Origin: Coemansia sp. RSA 1804
Lineage: Eukaryota; Kickxellomycota; Kickxellomycetes; Kickxellales; Kickxellaceae
Length of the DNA stretch: 33,723 nucleotides
Assembly (NCBI GenBank): GCA_027578815.1
Contig: JANBTH010000118.1
Coordinates: 1 to 33,723, forward strand
Direction of reading: 5' to 3'
The notes beneath the pieces are model-generated. The model was not told the DNA's origin. It saw nothing but the letters and a program-made list of their open reading frames with translations, and searched no databases. Below are positions 8,338-17,594 of this stretch, one piece after another. Position 1 is the stretch's first letter; each line of letters opens with the position of its first letter. Position numbers and translations under genes: made by a program.

Positions 8338-9381
8338 CTACAGCGACTGGAGCATGGCCAGCGTCGGGGCAGCATCGGGCTTGTCATTTATAGGAGTCTC
8401 AAGAGTCTCGACGACAAAGTGCTTGGCCAGCCACGACGACTCCAGCACAGCCGCCGTGTCGGCATCGACAGGAGTGGAAACACAAGCTTTAAACGAGTTG
8501 TGTATATCGAGAACGTACTTTTCCTCGCAGCCATCCACGGTGCCCCTGTACACGGCAACAGCAGAAGCAGTATCTGCTGTGTGGATGGTCTTTGAGCCGT
8601 CCGGCTTGAACAGACGGTACGTAACGGAAAAGTACTGCGTGTCGCCAACAAGCTCACGCAGCGCTGGATCCAGCACATCGATGCGCTTGGCATCCAGCAC
8701 ACGCGGCTGCGCAAACCCGGCGGCACGCGCCATGCGCTCAAAGTCGGGCACACAGAGCGCGCCAGCCAGCCCCTCGCCATGCAGCACCTTGTTCTCGGCC
8801 AATTCCGGCGGCACCACGCGGTCCGCATACATGTCGGCGAAATGGAACTCGCCTCCGGGACGCAGGGCCGCAAACACGCCCTGCAGCACCGCGCGCTTAT
8901 TGGGCGACAGATTGACCACGCAGTTGGAGATGCACAGATCCGCCGACTCCGGCTCCACGCCGGCCGCCTGGATATCCTCGATGTATCCGGCCAGGAACCG
9001 CAGCCTTGGCCGGTATCCAAGCGTCTCGGCAAACGGTGCGACGTTGGCGCGCGCTACCTCAAGCAGCTCGTCTGTCATATCAACGCCGGTGACCGATCCC
9101 TCGGGTCCCGCCAGCGCTGCTGCCACGTAGCTGTCGCGCCCGCAGCCGGACCCCAGATCCAGCACGTCCATCCCGCCGATGCCCAGCGGAATCGGGTTCC
9201 CGCATCCGTAGAACCGCTCATTCACTGCGCTGGGCACCTTGGTGCGGATTATTGCACACACCGTCGGATGCGGCGCCGACCGGGCCGAGCATGCGTTGGT
9301 CTTCAGGCCGCTGCTGCCGTCGCTCAGCACCTTGCCGTAGTATTCCTTCACGTTGTCGTGCTTTTCAGAGGATGACGCCAT
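8338..9381 (-). CDS. Arsenite S-adenosylmethionine methyltransferase, non-canonical
   Basis: The 347-residue protein belongs to the ArsM/AS3MT family, which methylates trivalent arsenic with SAM. Seen: VKEYYGKVL (11-19), the SAM motif DLGSGCGRD (75-83), VTGVDMT (98-103), and cysteines at 31 (TNAC), 60 (YGCG) and 154 (ISNC), which align with human Cys32, Cys61 and Cys156. At the position of human Cys206 (the GECLGGAL motif) this protein reads GEGLAGAL, with glycine 204; the nearest cysteine is Cys210. The C-terminal domain (DADTAAVLESSWLAKHF) is typical, but the Cys-rich tail of animal enzymes is absent. I chose the ATG at 9381 (purine at -3, G at +4). The frame extends upstream to 9435 but only reaches a TTG. 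Confidence 0.92.
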   Translation of the reverse strand: MASSSEKHDNVKEYYGKVLSDGSSGLKTNACSARSAPHPTVCAIIRTKVPSAVNERFYGCGNPIPLGIGGMDVLDLGSGCGRDSYVAAALAGPEGSVTGVDMTDELLEVARANVAPFAETLGYRPRLRFLAGYIEDIQAAGVEPESADLCISNCVVNLSPNKRAVLQGVFAALRPGGEFHFADMYADRVVPPELAENKVLHGEGLAGALCVPDFERMARAAGFAQPRVLDAKRIDVLDPALRELVGDTQYFSVTYRLFKPDGSKTIHTADTASAVAVYRGTVDGCEEKYVLDIHNSFKACVSTPVDADTAAVLESSWLAKHFVVETLETPINDKPDAAPTLAMLQSL

Positions 9382-9712
9382 TGCGCGGCTGCTTTTGTGC
9401 TTGTCTGAGTTGGAGGAGACTTTGCCTGTAAACAATAGAAAATATCCAAATAAACAAACAATATTATTATTACTACTACTACTCTAAATATATAAACGCA
9501 TCGATGACAAAGATAACCGAAAAGAACAAAAAGAAGAAAGAAACAAAACGAAACAAAAGGGGAATCGGTTCCCTTATTTATACGCATTTATTGCCTCCGC
9601 TGGCGCTGGGTGTATGCTGATTAATACTAAAACACCCACCCGTCTAAAATAGCCGCGACAGCCAATTGTAATTGGCCGAGACCAACAAGACCATTCCTCT
9701 CTCTCTCTCTCT
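9382..9712. promoter_or_regulatory. ArsM upstream region
   Basis: This segment holds the promoter and leader of the minus-strand methyltransferase and the 3' end of the next minus-strand gene. On the minus strand a TTTACAG sequence ends at about 9431, just before the open frame preceding the ATG, and could be the acceptor of a 5'-UTR intron; this is unproven. It also holds an ATT/TAC-repeat-like AT-rich tract at about 9460-9495 and a CT microsatellite at its right edge. Confidence 0.4.
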
Positions 9713-9714
9713 CT
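9697..9714. repeat. (CT)9 microsatellite
   Basis: Nine uninterrupted CT units abut, and share bases with, the stop codon of the seven-helix receptor gene (complement of 9713-9715). Slippage here would alter the extreme 3' end of that gene. Confidence 0.85.
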
Positions 9715-10783
9715 ACACAAGCAGACGGATCGGGCTGTGCGGCGGGGTTTCCAGAAGTCGGTAGGCGTCCGGCATTGCGGCAAGCGCGATAGAGTCGGCT
9801 TCACCATCCTTGAGGCCGCCGGCGCGGGGCTTGGCCACCTTTGTCGAGTCCGAGTAATCCACACAGCTGGACGGAAGCAGCAGATCGCCGCTGTAAGCCG
9901 AGGCAGAGGAGACGTTGGAGGAGTCGCAGATGCCGTTGCCGCCATTCGCCAGCTCGTACTCGGTCTCTCTGTCCTCGCGCCGCAGTGTGTGCAGAAAGTA
10001 GCGCAGATACCGGTCTCTGTCGCGGATGCAGTGAAACATGGGTCTGGCTATCAGCACGAGCAGACTGATCTGGCCAATCAGCACGTCGGTGATGCTGGCA
10101 AGCGAGTTGTACGAGAACCCGGTGTCGCCGATTCCCGGGACCCAGCGCAGCGCAACCTGCAGCGCAACAACCACGACGGTTGAGCCAATGACAACCAGCA
10201 GCTCCCGGTACTCGTCGAAGCACACATTGATTCCGCGCATCATCAGCGTTGCGCACGCCCACACCACCAGCAACAGAACCAGCAGTACAACCGCCACAAA
10301 GTAGAGGGGTTTGTAGGAAACGCACATTCCGTCGATATAGTCGTTTCCGCCCCTGTTTGCAGGCAGTGCCGACGCAAGCACCCCGTACGCCAGCGGAATG
10401 GCAGTCCACGCAGCCACCGGGATCCACAGCCGCCTGCCGGTTGCGCGCACTCGCCAGCGGAAGATGCAGTGGTACTGGTAGATCCTAAACACATGGCACG
10501 ATACCACGGTGTAGACGCCCAGACTCATTCGCAGCCACGACATCGTCACGATACACACGCCCCGCGATCCACTGTTGGCTACCACTGTTGGCTGGTATGT
10601 GTAGATGTCGCCAATGTACCACACCACCATTGCGCAGAACAGCGTGTTCAGCAGTGGTATGTTTTTGCATTTCAGCGGAATGTATCCCCGGTTGATGTTC
10701 ACGTACACTATTGCCGCTAGCGACACTGCCATTAGCGCTGTGTTGACGCCTATTACGGCCACCTCGCGTCTGTCGACCGCCAT
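9713..10783 (-). CDS. Orphan seven-transmembrane receptor-like protein
   Basis: The 356-residue protein has seven hydrophobic segments at about 8-29, 42-60, 76-103, 119-140, 158-182, 195-214 and 225-249, then a cytoplasmic tail of about 105 residues. Cys77 lies at the outer end of helix 3 and Cys154 in the second outer loop, the usual disulfide pair of G-protein-coupled receptors. Helix 3 ends in a short basic/aromatic stretch (FRIYQYHC), and the tail is basic at first (RDRDRYLRYFLHTLRRED) and then rich in Ser, as in phosphorylated receptor tails. I do not recognise a ligand class (pheromone, Git3 or PQ-loop) and no RGS domain is present. Plasma-membrane sensing is inferred from topology alone. 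The start is the first ATG. Confidence 0.75.
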   Translation of the reverse strand: MAVDRREVAVIGVNTALMAVSLAAIVYVNINRGYIPLKCKNIPLLNTLFCAMVVWYIGDIYTYQPTVVANSGSRGVCIVTMSWLRMSLGVYTVVSCHVFRIYQYHCIFRWRVRATGRRLWIPVAAWTAIPLAYGVLASALPANRGGNDYIDGMCVSYKPLYFVAVVLLVLLLVVWACATLMMRGINVCFDEYRELLVVIGSTVVVVALQVALRWVPGIGDTGFSYNSLASITDVLIGQISLLVLIARPMFHCIRDRDRYLRYFLHTLRREDRETEYELANGGNGICDSSNVSSASAYSGDLLLPSSCVDYSDSTKVAKPRAGGLKDGEADSIALAAMPDAYRLLETPPHSPIRLLV

Positions 10784-11510
10784 TGTTTGATTTGCGGGGG
10801 ATTCCGTTGTTGTATATGTGATTATAATTAATATCGGAGTGCCAGAGACGTCTGTAGTGTTGCTATTATTACAAATACTAGCACTGGTTGTGGTAATATA
10901 TGTTGTGGTGGTGCGTTTTCTTGTTCTAGCGTTATTACATTAGCCGCTGCTTCTGGGATAATCATTAAAGAGTAGGAAAGAGGCGAAAAGTTGGCAAAAC
11001 GCAAAAGAAAAAATTACAGCAGATGCTTCACTTCGCTTGTATCTCCTACCCGTTCCGTCTCTTATATAACCAACTACACCAGACTATTCGGTGTCTCTAC
11101 ACACACCATATCTTGCCGCTTGTCCCCCCTCCTCTCCACTGCTGTATACACCATTCTATTGTTCCTGAAGCGTGGTAGATACTAGAAAGAGGAAAAGACA
11201 TTGGTGGTAGCGGGAGACGAGCCACGTAGCAAACAATAAATCTATTGTGCGCGGAAGTGGATAATAAAATTAAAAAGGTTAAATAATAATAGAATCCGCG
11301 GTGTCCTTGTGACATATGAAGGGGGCCCTTGATGCCATCCATATTCTTGCACAAACCCAAAAGAAGAAAAACGGCTTGAACAATAGCGATGTGATTTGCA
11401 GTGGTTATTGACAGAATTGTGATGAGCAAAAAAAAAGAAGAAAGTTTAATACGCTCCCAATCTAAATCTATATAAAAAGATCTCTCCTTCCACGGGAAGA
11501 AGGTGTATCA
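10784..11510. other. Receptor promoter and 3' flank of the next gene
   Basis: Both flanking genes are on the minus strand, so the left part (10784 to about 11000) is the receptor promoter and the right end is the 3' UTR of the disordered nuclear protein. The sequence is AT-rich with several TA-rich tracts (10825-10880, 11270-11290). Small open frames on either strand have no convincing composition. Nothing else was recognised. Confidence 0.45.
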
Positions 11511-12380
11511 TCACCGCTTTCTTCTCTTTGGAGTCGGTGACGCCAAGAATGCCGACGTAGCAGCGGTGGTCGTTTTAGCCCTGGCTTTCCGCTTTGGAGA
11601 AGCCGCCGCGGGCTGCGGTAGTGTTTTTGACTGCCGCGTACTCTCGTTCTTCTTCTTGTTGCTCTTACCGCCTGACCTCTTGGCACCACCACTGGTAGCA
11701 GCAGAAGTATTGGTGGTGGCAGTAGGACTTGTTGGCTGTGTTCTGTGCCGCTTTGGCAAAGTATCGCCCACCTTGCCGGACCCACCAAGCAGATCCATAA
11801 ACGATCTGCCGCCTGAAGGAGAATTACCAGGCGCGGCGGTATTGCTCCGCGGACGGCATTTGGAAGCAACAAACACATCCAGATCGAATTCATCGTCCTC
11901 CTCCTCCTCCTCGTCATCGCTACTACTGCTACTATGATGATCCTGGGAAGAAGTTCCACCAGCACCAGCACCAGCAGCAGTGGCAACCGATGGCGGTGTC
12001 AGCGTCATCAGCTCATCGTGCGGAGCATCTCCTTTCTTAATCGGCGACACTCCGTCAATAAGCCCATCGAACGAAAGCACTGTGCCCATCATCATCGCAG
12101 CCATCATTCCGCCGCCGCCCTTTCTAGACGGCGATGATGTCATTGCTAGCAGCGATGACGACTGCCGTCTGTTGCTGCTGCTGCTGCTGCTTGCGCGCCG
12201 TCCATACCGCGGAGTCGAAGTGCGTATTGGCGTCAGCAGTCCTCCGATGGCTTCTTCCTGGGCTTCTGCTGGTTGCTCAAATTCGCCCGTCTGCTGCTGC
12301 TGCTTTTGCTTTTGCTTTTGCTGCTGCTTGTCTTTGACGTTTTCCTTTTCTGATAGTCTTTTACGCACCGGCCGAGGCAT
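11511..12380 (-). CDS. Disordered nuclear protein with D-box/KEN and CDK sites
   Basis: I do not recognise the family of this 289-residue protein, but its motifs are informative. At 6-14, RKRLSEKEN fits the destruction-box pattern RxxLxxxxN (Arg6, Leu9, Asn14), and its last three residues form a KEN box (12-14). Full CDK consensus sites S/T-P-x-K/R occur at Thr50, Ser112, Ser261 and Thr283, with minimal S/T-P sites at Thr56 and Thr128. Basic nuclear-import-like clusters lie near 234-243, 262-269 and 285-289. Other features are a Gln-rich run (19-30), Ser runs (64-69, 150-154) and an acidic patch with an aromatic tail (155-170, ending FDLDVF). Composition predicts intrinsic disorder. A cell-cycle regulator destroyed by APC/C (securin-like, or a G1/S repressor such as Nrm1) is a hypothesis, not an assignment. 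Confidence 0.6.
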   Translation of the reverse strand: MPRPVRKRLSEKENVKDKQQQKQKQKQQQQTGEFEQPAEAQEEAIGGLLTPIRTSTPRYGRRASSSSSSNRRQSSSLLAMTSSPSRKGGGGMMAAMMMGTVLSFDGLIDGVSPIKKGDAPHDELMTLTPPSVATAAGAGAGGTSSQDHHSSSSSDDEEEEEDDEFDLDVFVASKCRPRSNTAAPGNSPSGGRSFMDLLGGSGKVGDTLPKRHRTQPTSPTATTNTSAATSGGAKRSGGKSNKKKNESTRQSKTLPQPAAASPKRKARAKTTTAATSAFLASPTPKRRKR

Positions 12381-13753
12381 TGCTTGGCATTTAAAAATGC
12401 AGAAAGTAAAATAGCACAGAAAAATTAAGAATAGAAAAAAATGGTGGAAAAAAGGGGGAGGGGGTGAGAAAAGGAGAAATACGAAAAAGCCCCCACATCA
12501 ACGCTGGGTTTTATTGTTATTGTTGGTGTGTCCAAATCCTGACTTTGAATACGTTTACTGCGCATTCAAGAGGTCACATCAAGCCACGCGGGATTAGTGA
12601 TTAAACGCAAATCAGCTAGATCAACAGTTACAGGATCATCCGATCAGCCGGTTCGGAGTGGACAATGTTTGTTGTTTGTTGTTTGTTGTTGCTGTTGTTA
12701 TTCTTGTGCCACTGAAAAAAAGAAAGCACTATCCGCAAACAAACAAACCAAGAAAAAAAAGCCGGCACCGGTAAAAAGAAGAGAAAAGGAAAGAAAAAAG
12801 AAATTTGACAAGTAAATAGGATTGTTGGCGGTTGTCAAAAAAAACGACAAACAACAATATCACGGGTAATATTCTTTCTCATATCCCCCCTCCTTTTTTC
12901 CATGTCTCAGTTCCTTTTCACACCACACAATGAATACCGAAAAAAAGAATATAAAGGCAGGGAAGCAGTTCCAAGGGATTAAGAAAGGGAGAGGAGAATA
13001 ATCGAATTGAACTTGTTGTTGATGTCTTCGGAATACCTTTAGTAACAATGTTGATGGACCCAGAAAAAAACCAACAAGCGCAAAATAACCTTTTTTCATG
13101 TACTTCAATAGTGCTCTGCTTCCGTTTGTGTAACATGCAGCGTAATACAATTGATAACACAGCAGCAGCATATCATCCTATCCATTGATAAAAAGGGTAG
13201 AAAAAGAAGAAAAAGTGCAGACGAGGGTGAGAGTGAAATATGGCAAGAATTGGGGAGATGCATGAAACAAACCTGTTTTTGCAATTGCACCAAAGTTGAC
13301 TACAGAAACAAAAAAGTTGTTTGGCAAATTGCCAGAGAAAAAGAGCACACATGAAAAGACACTGCATGAGCATGTGCGATTAAGAAAAAAAAGGGAACAT
13401 GGGGGGAAAAGCCCGAGAGAGAAAGAGAAAAAGGATGGCGATTGAGTGTGAGGAAAGGGTGTGGTGTGTGTTCGGTGGAAATAAAAATAAAAAAAAACCA
13501 GTTTGTTCTTATTTCGCATTTACTAGCGCCAGCAGCCATTGATTTCCTCATGTAAAATAATCCACCGCAGTGAAAATAAAAATATAATGCAGGCAAAAGG
13601 CTTGGCAGGGAAAGAAACAGCTTTATCTGCGTTCACTCTCTTTTTCTTATTTCCCCTTTTTTCCATTTTATTACTTTATTTCACTCTAATTCCAACAACA
13701 TTCCGCCCAGTCGACCCTGCTTACATGGCCACCCCGACCAATTCGCACATTGC
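12381..13753. promoter_or_regulatory. Long divergent intergenic region
   Basis: These 1.37 kb separate the minus-strand disordered protein from the plus-strand Zn2Cys6 factor and should hold both promoters. The plus strand is strongly purine-rich in blocks (12420-12490, 12715-12810, 13195-13245, 13380-13450), and a GTTT/GTT-rich tract lies at about 12667-12700. A minus-strand frame of 103 codons (12860-13171) and several hydrophobic frames nearby are by-products of the strand-biased composition. Long leaders are common for fungal regulators, so part may be transcribed 5' UTR. Confidence 0.5.
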
Positions 13754-16402
13754 ATGTACATAACCCTGCGGCACCTTACAGACAGCAGCCACAGCCACAG
13801 CTGCAAGCACAAAAACAAAAATAAAGCAGAGCACCAGCGCAGCCAGTCCCCGCTCTTCAATGGTGGCTCAATGTCTACGCAGCGCGGCCACGAGAAATGG
13901 AATGAGGAGGAGGAGGAGGAGGAGAAGGAGCGGCAGAATGCGCAGCTGAGAAGCCCGCGCAGCACACCGGCAATGGGAGAGAAGGAAGAGGAAGAGGAGG
14001 AGGAAGCAAAAGGAGGCGAGCGCACAATACCGCTGCTCCGGTCGTGCGAGAGATGCCGACGACGCAAGCAGCGGTGCGATGGGCAGCAGCCAGTGTGCGG
14101 ACGCTGTGCAAGCCACAGAGCAGACTGCAGCTACCGGCAGTCTGGGCGGTTTCGCAAGCGGTTCCCGCGCAACAGGAGCGGCAGCAGCAGCAGCAACAGC
14201 GCGGCAGCCGCAGCCGCAGCCGCAGCCGCAGCCGCAGCCGCAGCAGCAGCAGCAGCAAGAGAAAAGGCAGCACACAGCGCAGCGCCAGCAGCGATTCCCA
14301 CCGGGCTGCCGACGGCCGAGTCGCTGCTGTCGGCGTACGATATGGCGGATGCTGAGGAGGAGGCGGATGGCGGGACGGAGACGGAGGCCCCGCCAATCAT
14401 ATTCAGCGTGGCATCGGAGCGCGGGTGGGCGGAGTGCGATCCGGCGCCTGGCGATCCGATGGCAATCGATCCGATGGCAGTGCTGCGCACGCACGAGATC
14501 CCGGATCTGGCTCAGGGCCTGGCGGAGCCGCTTGCGCAGCAGCTCACAGACATGATCGGCGGACTCGCAGCGGAGCGGCGCCAGGCACCCAGCACGCAGG
14601 GAAGGCTGCTGCCCAACCGCGCGCTGCTGGATCCGCGCAACGCAGCGGCAAACACCACAGGCCGGTACGCGGCGGCATTGGCGGCGTCCGACGCCTGGCT
14701 GCGCAGCGACGACCCGCTGGCATGCCTCGCCGAGGACGCGGCGCTGGGCGTCGAGGCCGCCGATGCCGCCGCTGCGGAGGCCGATGCGGCTGCGCTGGCC
14801 GCGCTGCACGACGTTGCGCAGCGCCACGCGCTGCCCGGCGCGGCGCACGAGATGCTGGAGCTGCTGCGCGGCTCGTTTGGCGACGCCGAGTCGCGCATGC
14901 GCACGCGGCAGTTCTGGGCCACGCTGCGAGCCGGCACGGCCGGCGACTTTGCAGCGCTTGCGCACGTGGCGGTTGCGGCGCGCGATGCGCGGCTGGCGGC
15001 GCTGGAGCGCGCGAGCTTTGCGGCCGCGCGACGCGAGTGGGCCGCGGGGCGCGTGGCGCCGACGACCGGCGCCGTGTACTCGCTGCTGCTGCTCAGCGAC
15101 TACGCGTTCCAGACCGGGCGCACGGCGGCGCTGTGGGACTACGCCTGCCAGGCGCTGGGCGCCGTGCGGAGGATCCGTCTGCGCGGCCACGCGTATCCGT
15201 GGACTGGAGCCGGAGCCGGAGCATGCGACGTGGAGCTGGAGCACCTGCTTGCGTGCTTCTGGTGCGCGTGGGCGCGGGTCTTCGCGGCGGCGCTGAGGCT
15301 GACGCGACGCTTCGGCGACTGCGACAGCGCGCTGCCGCCGCTGCCGCTGCACAACGAGTGTCTCGACGCGGCGGTGCCGCTTCCCGACGCCGTGGCCGGC
15401 GCGGTGCGCTTTGGCGCTGCGCCCTGCCGCCGCGCAGCTCCGCCGCCCGCCGACGATGCGTACATGGCGGCCACGTGGCGCTGCTGCCTGCTGGCGCTGC
15501 CGGCGCACAACTGCCACGTCGACCTGCTGCAGCGCCGCTGCCCGCCGGCGCGCTTCCTGGATGTGCTGCGCATCTGGGACGACCGCGCTCGCGTCTGGCG
15601 CGCCACCTGGCACCCCGCCTGGGAGCCGCGGCTCGCCGCCATTCTGCGCGTGAGCCGAGCCGCCGACCTCGCGCCGCCGCTGGCGGCTGCCGACTCGTGG
15701 CTGCTCGTGCTGGCGCTGATGTGCGCGACGCTGCGGCTGCGGCTCCACCGCGCGGCGCTGGCGCTGCTGCTCGGCCCCGACGGCCCCTCGCTGCCTCCGG
15801 CCGGCGACGTGCTGACCGGCGATGTGCTGCTCGACGATGTCCACCGCCACCGCTGCCACTTTGTCTGCCTCGAGGCGGCCAGCGATCTGCAGGAGCTGTT
15901 GGCTGCCTGCGGCCGCGTCGGCGTCCCGCTGGACCGCTTCGGCGTGTGGGTTGTGTTTGTGCTCGAGCAGCTGGCGGCCGTGCACACTGCGCGCATCGTG
16001 CGCCGTTCGCGCGACGACCCCGCGCCTTCGGCTGCTGCCGATACTGCTGCGAAGCTCGACGCCGTGCACCGGCTGGCCGTGGCCATGCGCCATCTTGTTG
16101 CGCTGCGCAGGTGGACTGCTGCGCTGTGCGTGTTCACTTCGGTTGTCAGGGCCGTTCTGGTCGAAGATGACGCCCGTGTGACGCTGCCGCCCGGCGCTAT
16201 CCCTGCAGCCCACCTGCGTCGCATCGACGCTAGTCCCTGGCCCCAGCTGCACGTGCTCACCATGCTGATCCGCGAGCTTGATATGGACCCGCGCCAGTTC
16301 TGCGCCTTCACCGTTCCCGTCGTCTACGCTTCGCTGCTCACGCCGGCTGCGCCCATCCACTCCACCAGCGGACGCATGCGCATTTCCTCGCTCTTGTCTT
16401 AG
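13754..16402 (+). CDS. Zn2Cys6 binuclear-cluster transcription factor
   Basis: The protein is up to 882 residues. It has a fungal C6 zinc cluster with Cys at 98, 101, 108, 115, 118 and 125 (spacing 2-6-6-2-6) and the typical basic RRRKQRC between the second and third cysteines. Acidic runs of Glu precede it, a basic linker (FRKRFPRNR) follows, then about 19 alanines (150-168). The large Ala/Arg/Leu-rich remainder contains a segment like the middle homology region of fungal factors (LLLLSDYAFQTGRTAALWDY, then LGAVRRIRLRGH). It should bind DNA and regulate transcription; targets are unknown. The first ATG is used here. The ATG at 13871 (Met40) is equally plausible and keeps every domain. The long upstream region and many acidic residues suggest a regulated activator. 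Very long antisense frames opposite are compositional shadows. Confidence 0.9.
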   Translation: MYITLRHLTDSSHSHSCKHKNKNKAEHQRSQSPLFNGGSMSTQRGHEKWNEEEEEEEKERQNAQLRSPRSTPAMGEKEEEEEEEAKGGERTIPLLRSCERCRRRKQRCDGQQPVCGRCASHRADCSYRQSGRFRKRFPRNRSGSSSSNSAAAAAAAAAAAAAAAAAAAREKAAHSAAPAAIPTGLPTAESLLSAYDMADAEEEADGGTETEAPPIIFSVASERGWAECDPAPGDPMAIDPMAVLRTHEIPDLAQGLAEPLAQQLTDMIGGLAAERRQAPSTQGRLLPNRALLDPRNAAANTTGRYAAALAASDAWLRSDDPLACLAEDAALGVEAADAAAAEADAAALAALHDVAQRHALPGAAHEMLELLRGSFGDAESRMRTRQFWATLRAGTAGDFAALAHVAVAARDARLAALERASFAAARREWAAGRVAPTTGAVYSLLLLSDYAFQTGRTAALWDYACQALGAVRRIRLRGHAYPWTGAGAGACDVELEHLLACFWCAWARVFAAALRLTRRFGDCDSALPPLPLHNECLDAAVPLPDAVAGAVRFGAAPCRRAAPPPADDAYMAATWRCCLLALPAHNCHVDLLQRRCPPARFLDVLRIWDDRARVWRATWHPAWEPRLAAILRVSRAADLAPPLAAADSWLLVLALMCATLRLRLHRAALALLLGPDGPSLPPAGDVLTGDVLLDDVHRHRCHFVCLEAASDLQELLAACGRVGVPLDRFGVWVVFVLEQLAAVHTARIVRRSRDDPAPSAAADTAAKLDAVHRLAVAMRHLVALRRWTAALCVFTSVVRAVLVEDDARVTLPPGAIPAAHLRRIDASPWPQLHVLTMLIRELDMDPRQFCAFTVPVVYASLLTPAAPIHSTSGRMRISSLLS
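14201..14257. repeat. GCAGCC/GCA repeat coding polyalanine
   Basis: About six GCA-GCC hexanucleotide units followed by GCA triplets encode a run of roughly 19 alanines just after the zinc cluster. Such a tract can vary in length between strains. Confidence 0.9.
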
Positions 16403-16679
16403 GATCCATAATGTTTTCTCTTCTCTCCTCTTTTCTTTTTTACTTTCTGCGGCTGTCTCATTTTTTTGTTCATTTCCTCCTACCCTGTTTTTTCCTTTTT
16501 TTTGCTTTCCACGAGAAATAGATAGACATTTTCTTTCTTAACGTGAGTTTTCAGTTCTAATTTATTCGTTTTTCATTAACTATGAAATGCCTTAAAAAGG
16601 TTGACATTTATGAATATAAACAACTAAATCTTCAACTTTCTTTATTTGTATATACTCAAAACTTTTCGTCTATTGTTTC

Positions 16680-17284
16680 TTATTCTTTTTTCTTGTCTGC
16701 ACTTCCGCTGCCCGAGTTTTTTGATTTGCTTTTCAGTTTAGACACTAGACTTTTTGCTTTTTGAGCAGTGGACTGAGTTGGTATAAAATCAAGTTTTCCA
16801 TCTACCATTTTCCATTCCCCTCTATATTTCTATCGCCTCTTAGCTGAGAGAGGCTTAGTTCACTTCTGTCACCCATTTTAATATGCTAAACTAATATGCC
16901 TGCTTGTAATTCACGTGTTTTTAATTATTGCTATTAATTTTTATGTAGACAATAAGGCAATAAATGGATGGTGAATGAAAAGAAAAACCTTTTGCCAAAT
17001 ATCTGGGTAGGAAATCTTGGCCCGTTATATATGATTTCCCTATTGTCGTTGACATCAATGGGTAGAATTCTTGCTCACCATTTTCTTGTACGACCATTCT
17101 CAACTTTTTTAATTTGAAATGGAAGTTTTCTTTTTTTTCCTACAATTGAAGACAAACAAAACCACATATGCATTTTGTAATATATGCGTATTTCTTACGT
17201 GACTCACATACTTTCTTTTGTTGTGAAATGGTTGGGGTTTTCTAACTATATATATTTATATGACAAAATAGCTACAAATACCAT
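16680..17284 (-). other. Candidate intron-containing small gene
   Basis: On the minus strand, 17241-17212 encodes KTPTISQQKK and is followed by GTATGT, the classic fungal 5' splice site. After 72 nt a pyrimidine-rich TTGTAG ends at 17140, and the frame resumes in phase at 17139 (KKENFHFKLKKLRMVVQENG, then EQEFYPLMSTTIG) to at least 16980. Upstream, an ATG at 17284 lies 29-38 bp behind a TATATAAAAT box (17322-17313); a 40-nt intron would join it in phase. Further coding-like pieces follow at 16876-16805 (MGDRSELSLSQLRGDR) and 16808-16680 (DGKLDFIPTQSTAQKAK, ending in a Lys/Ser-rich tail and TAA). These need another intron and a -1 frame change. The family is unknown. It could be a real multi-exon gene or a decaying one. 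Confidence 0.35.
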
Positions 17285-17594
17285 TTATGTGTAAATGTTT
17301 GTTTTATTAAGTATTTTATATAGGAGAGTTGCCTATACTAATATCCAGCTGTAATTGGCATGAGTAGCATCTCAAATATTTATACCAGATCAAAAGGTAA
17401 ATTATTATTATGTTAACGCTATTATGTTTATAGTAGCTAACTGCTTTGCAAGTTACTCCACACTTCGTTGTCTTTACAAAATTAAGAATTTTTAATTTCT
17501 TGTTGTATACATTAACATAATAGCCTTGCAATTATAACTGTTCTGTTTTTTCTATTCATATATTTTTTTACTACTTTTTAGCTATTTAAATAAA

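Noticed and set aside
9382..9435. In-frame upstream extension of the arsenic methyltransferase
   Set aside because: The upstream limit codon is TTG, not ATG; the ATG at 9381 has a good context and matches the usual family start.
12860..13171. 103-codon minus-strand ORF with hydrophobic segments in the long divergent region
   Set aside because: It starts with ATG, but the Phe/Leu/Cys-rich product follows from purine/pyrimidine strand bias in a leader region, and no motif supports it.
13868..16360. 830-codon antisense frame and a 581-codon second sense frame over the Zn2Cys6 gene
   Set aside because: These are the same GC-rich shadow effect. The products are Arg/Ala/Gln-rich without recognisable domains, while the sense frame has the zinc cluster and middle homology region.
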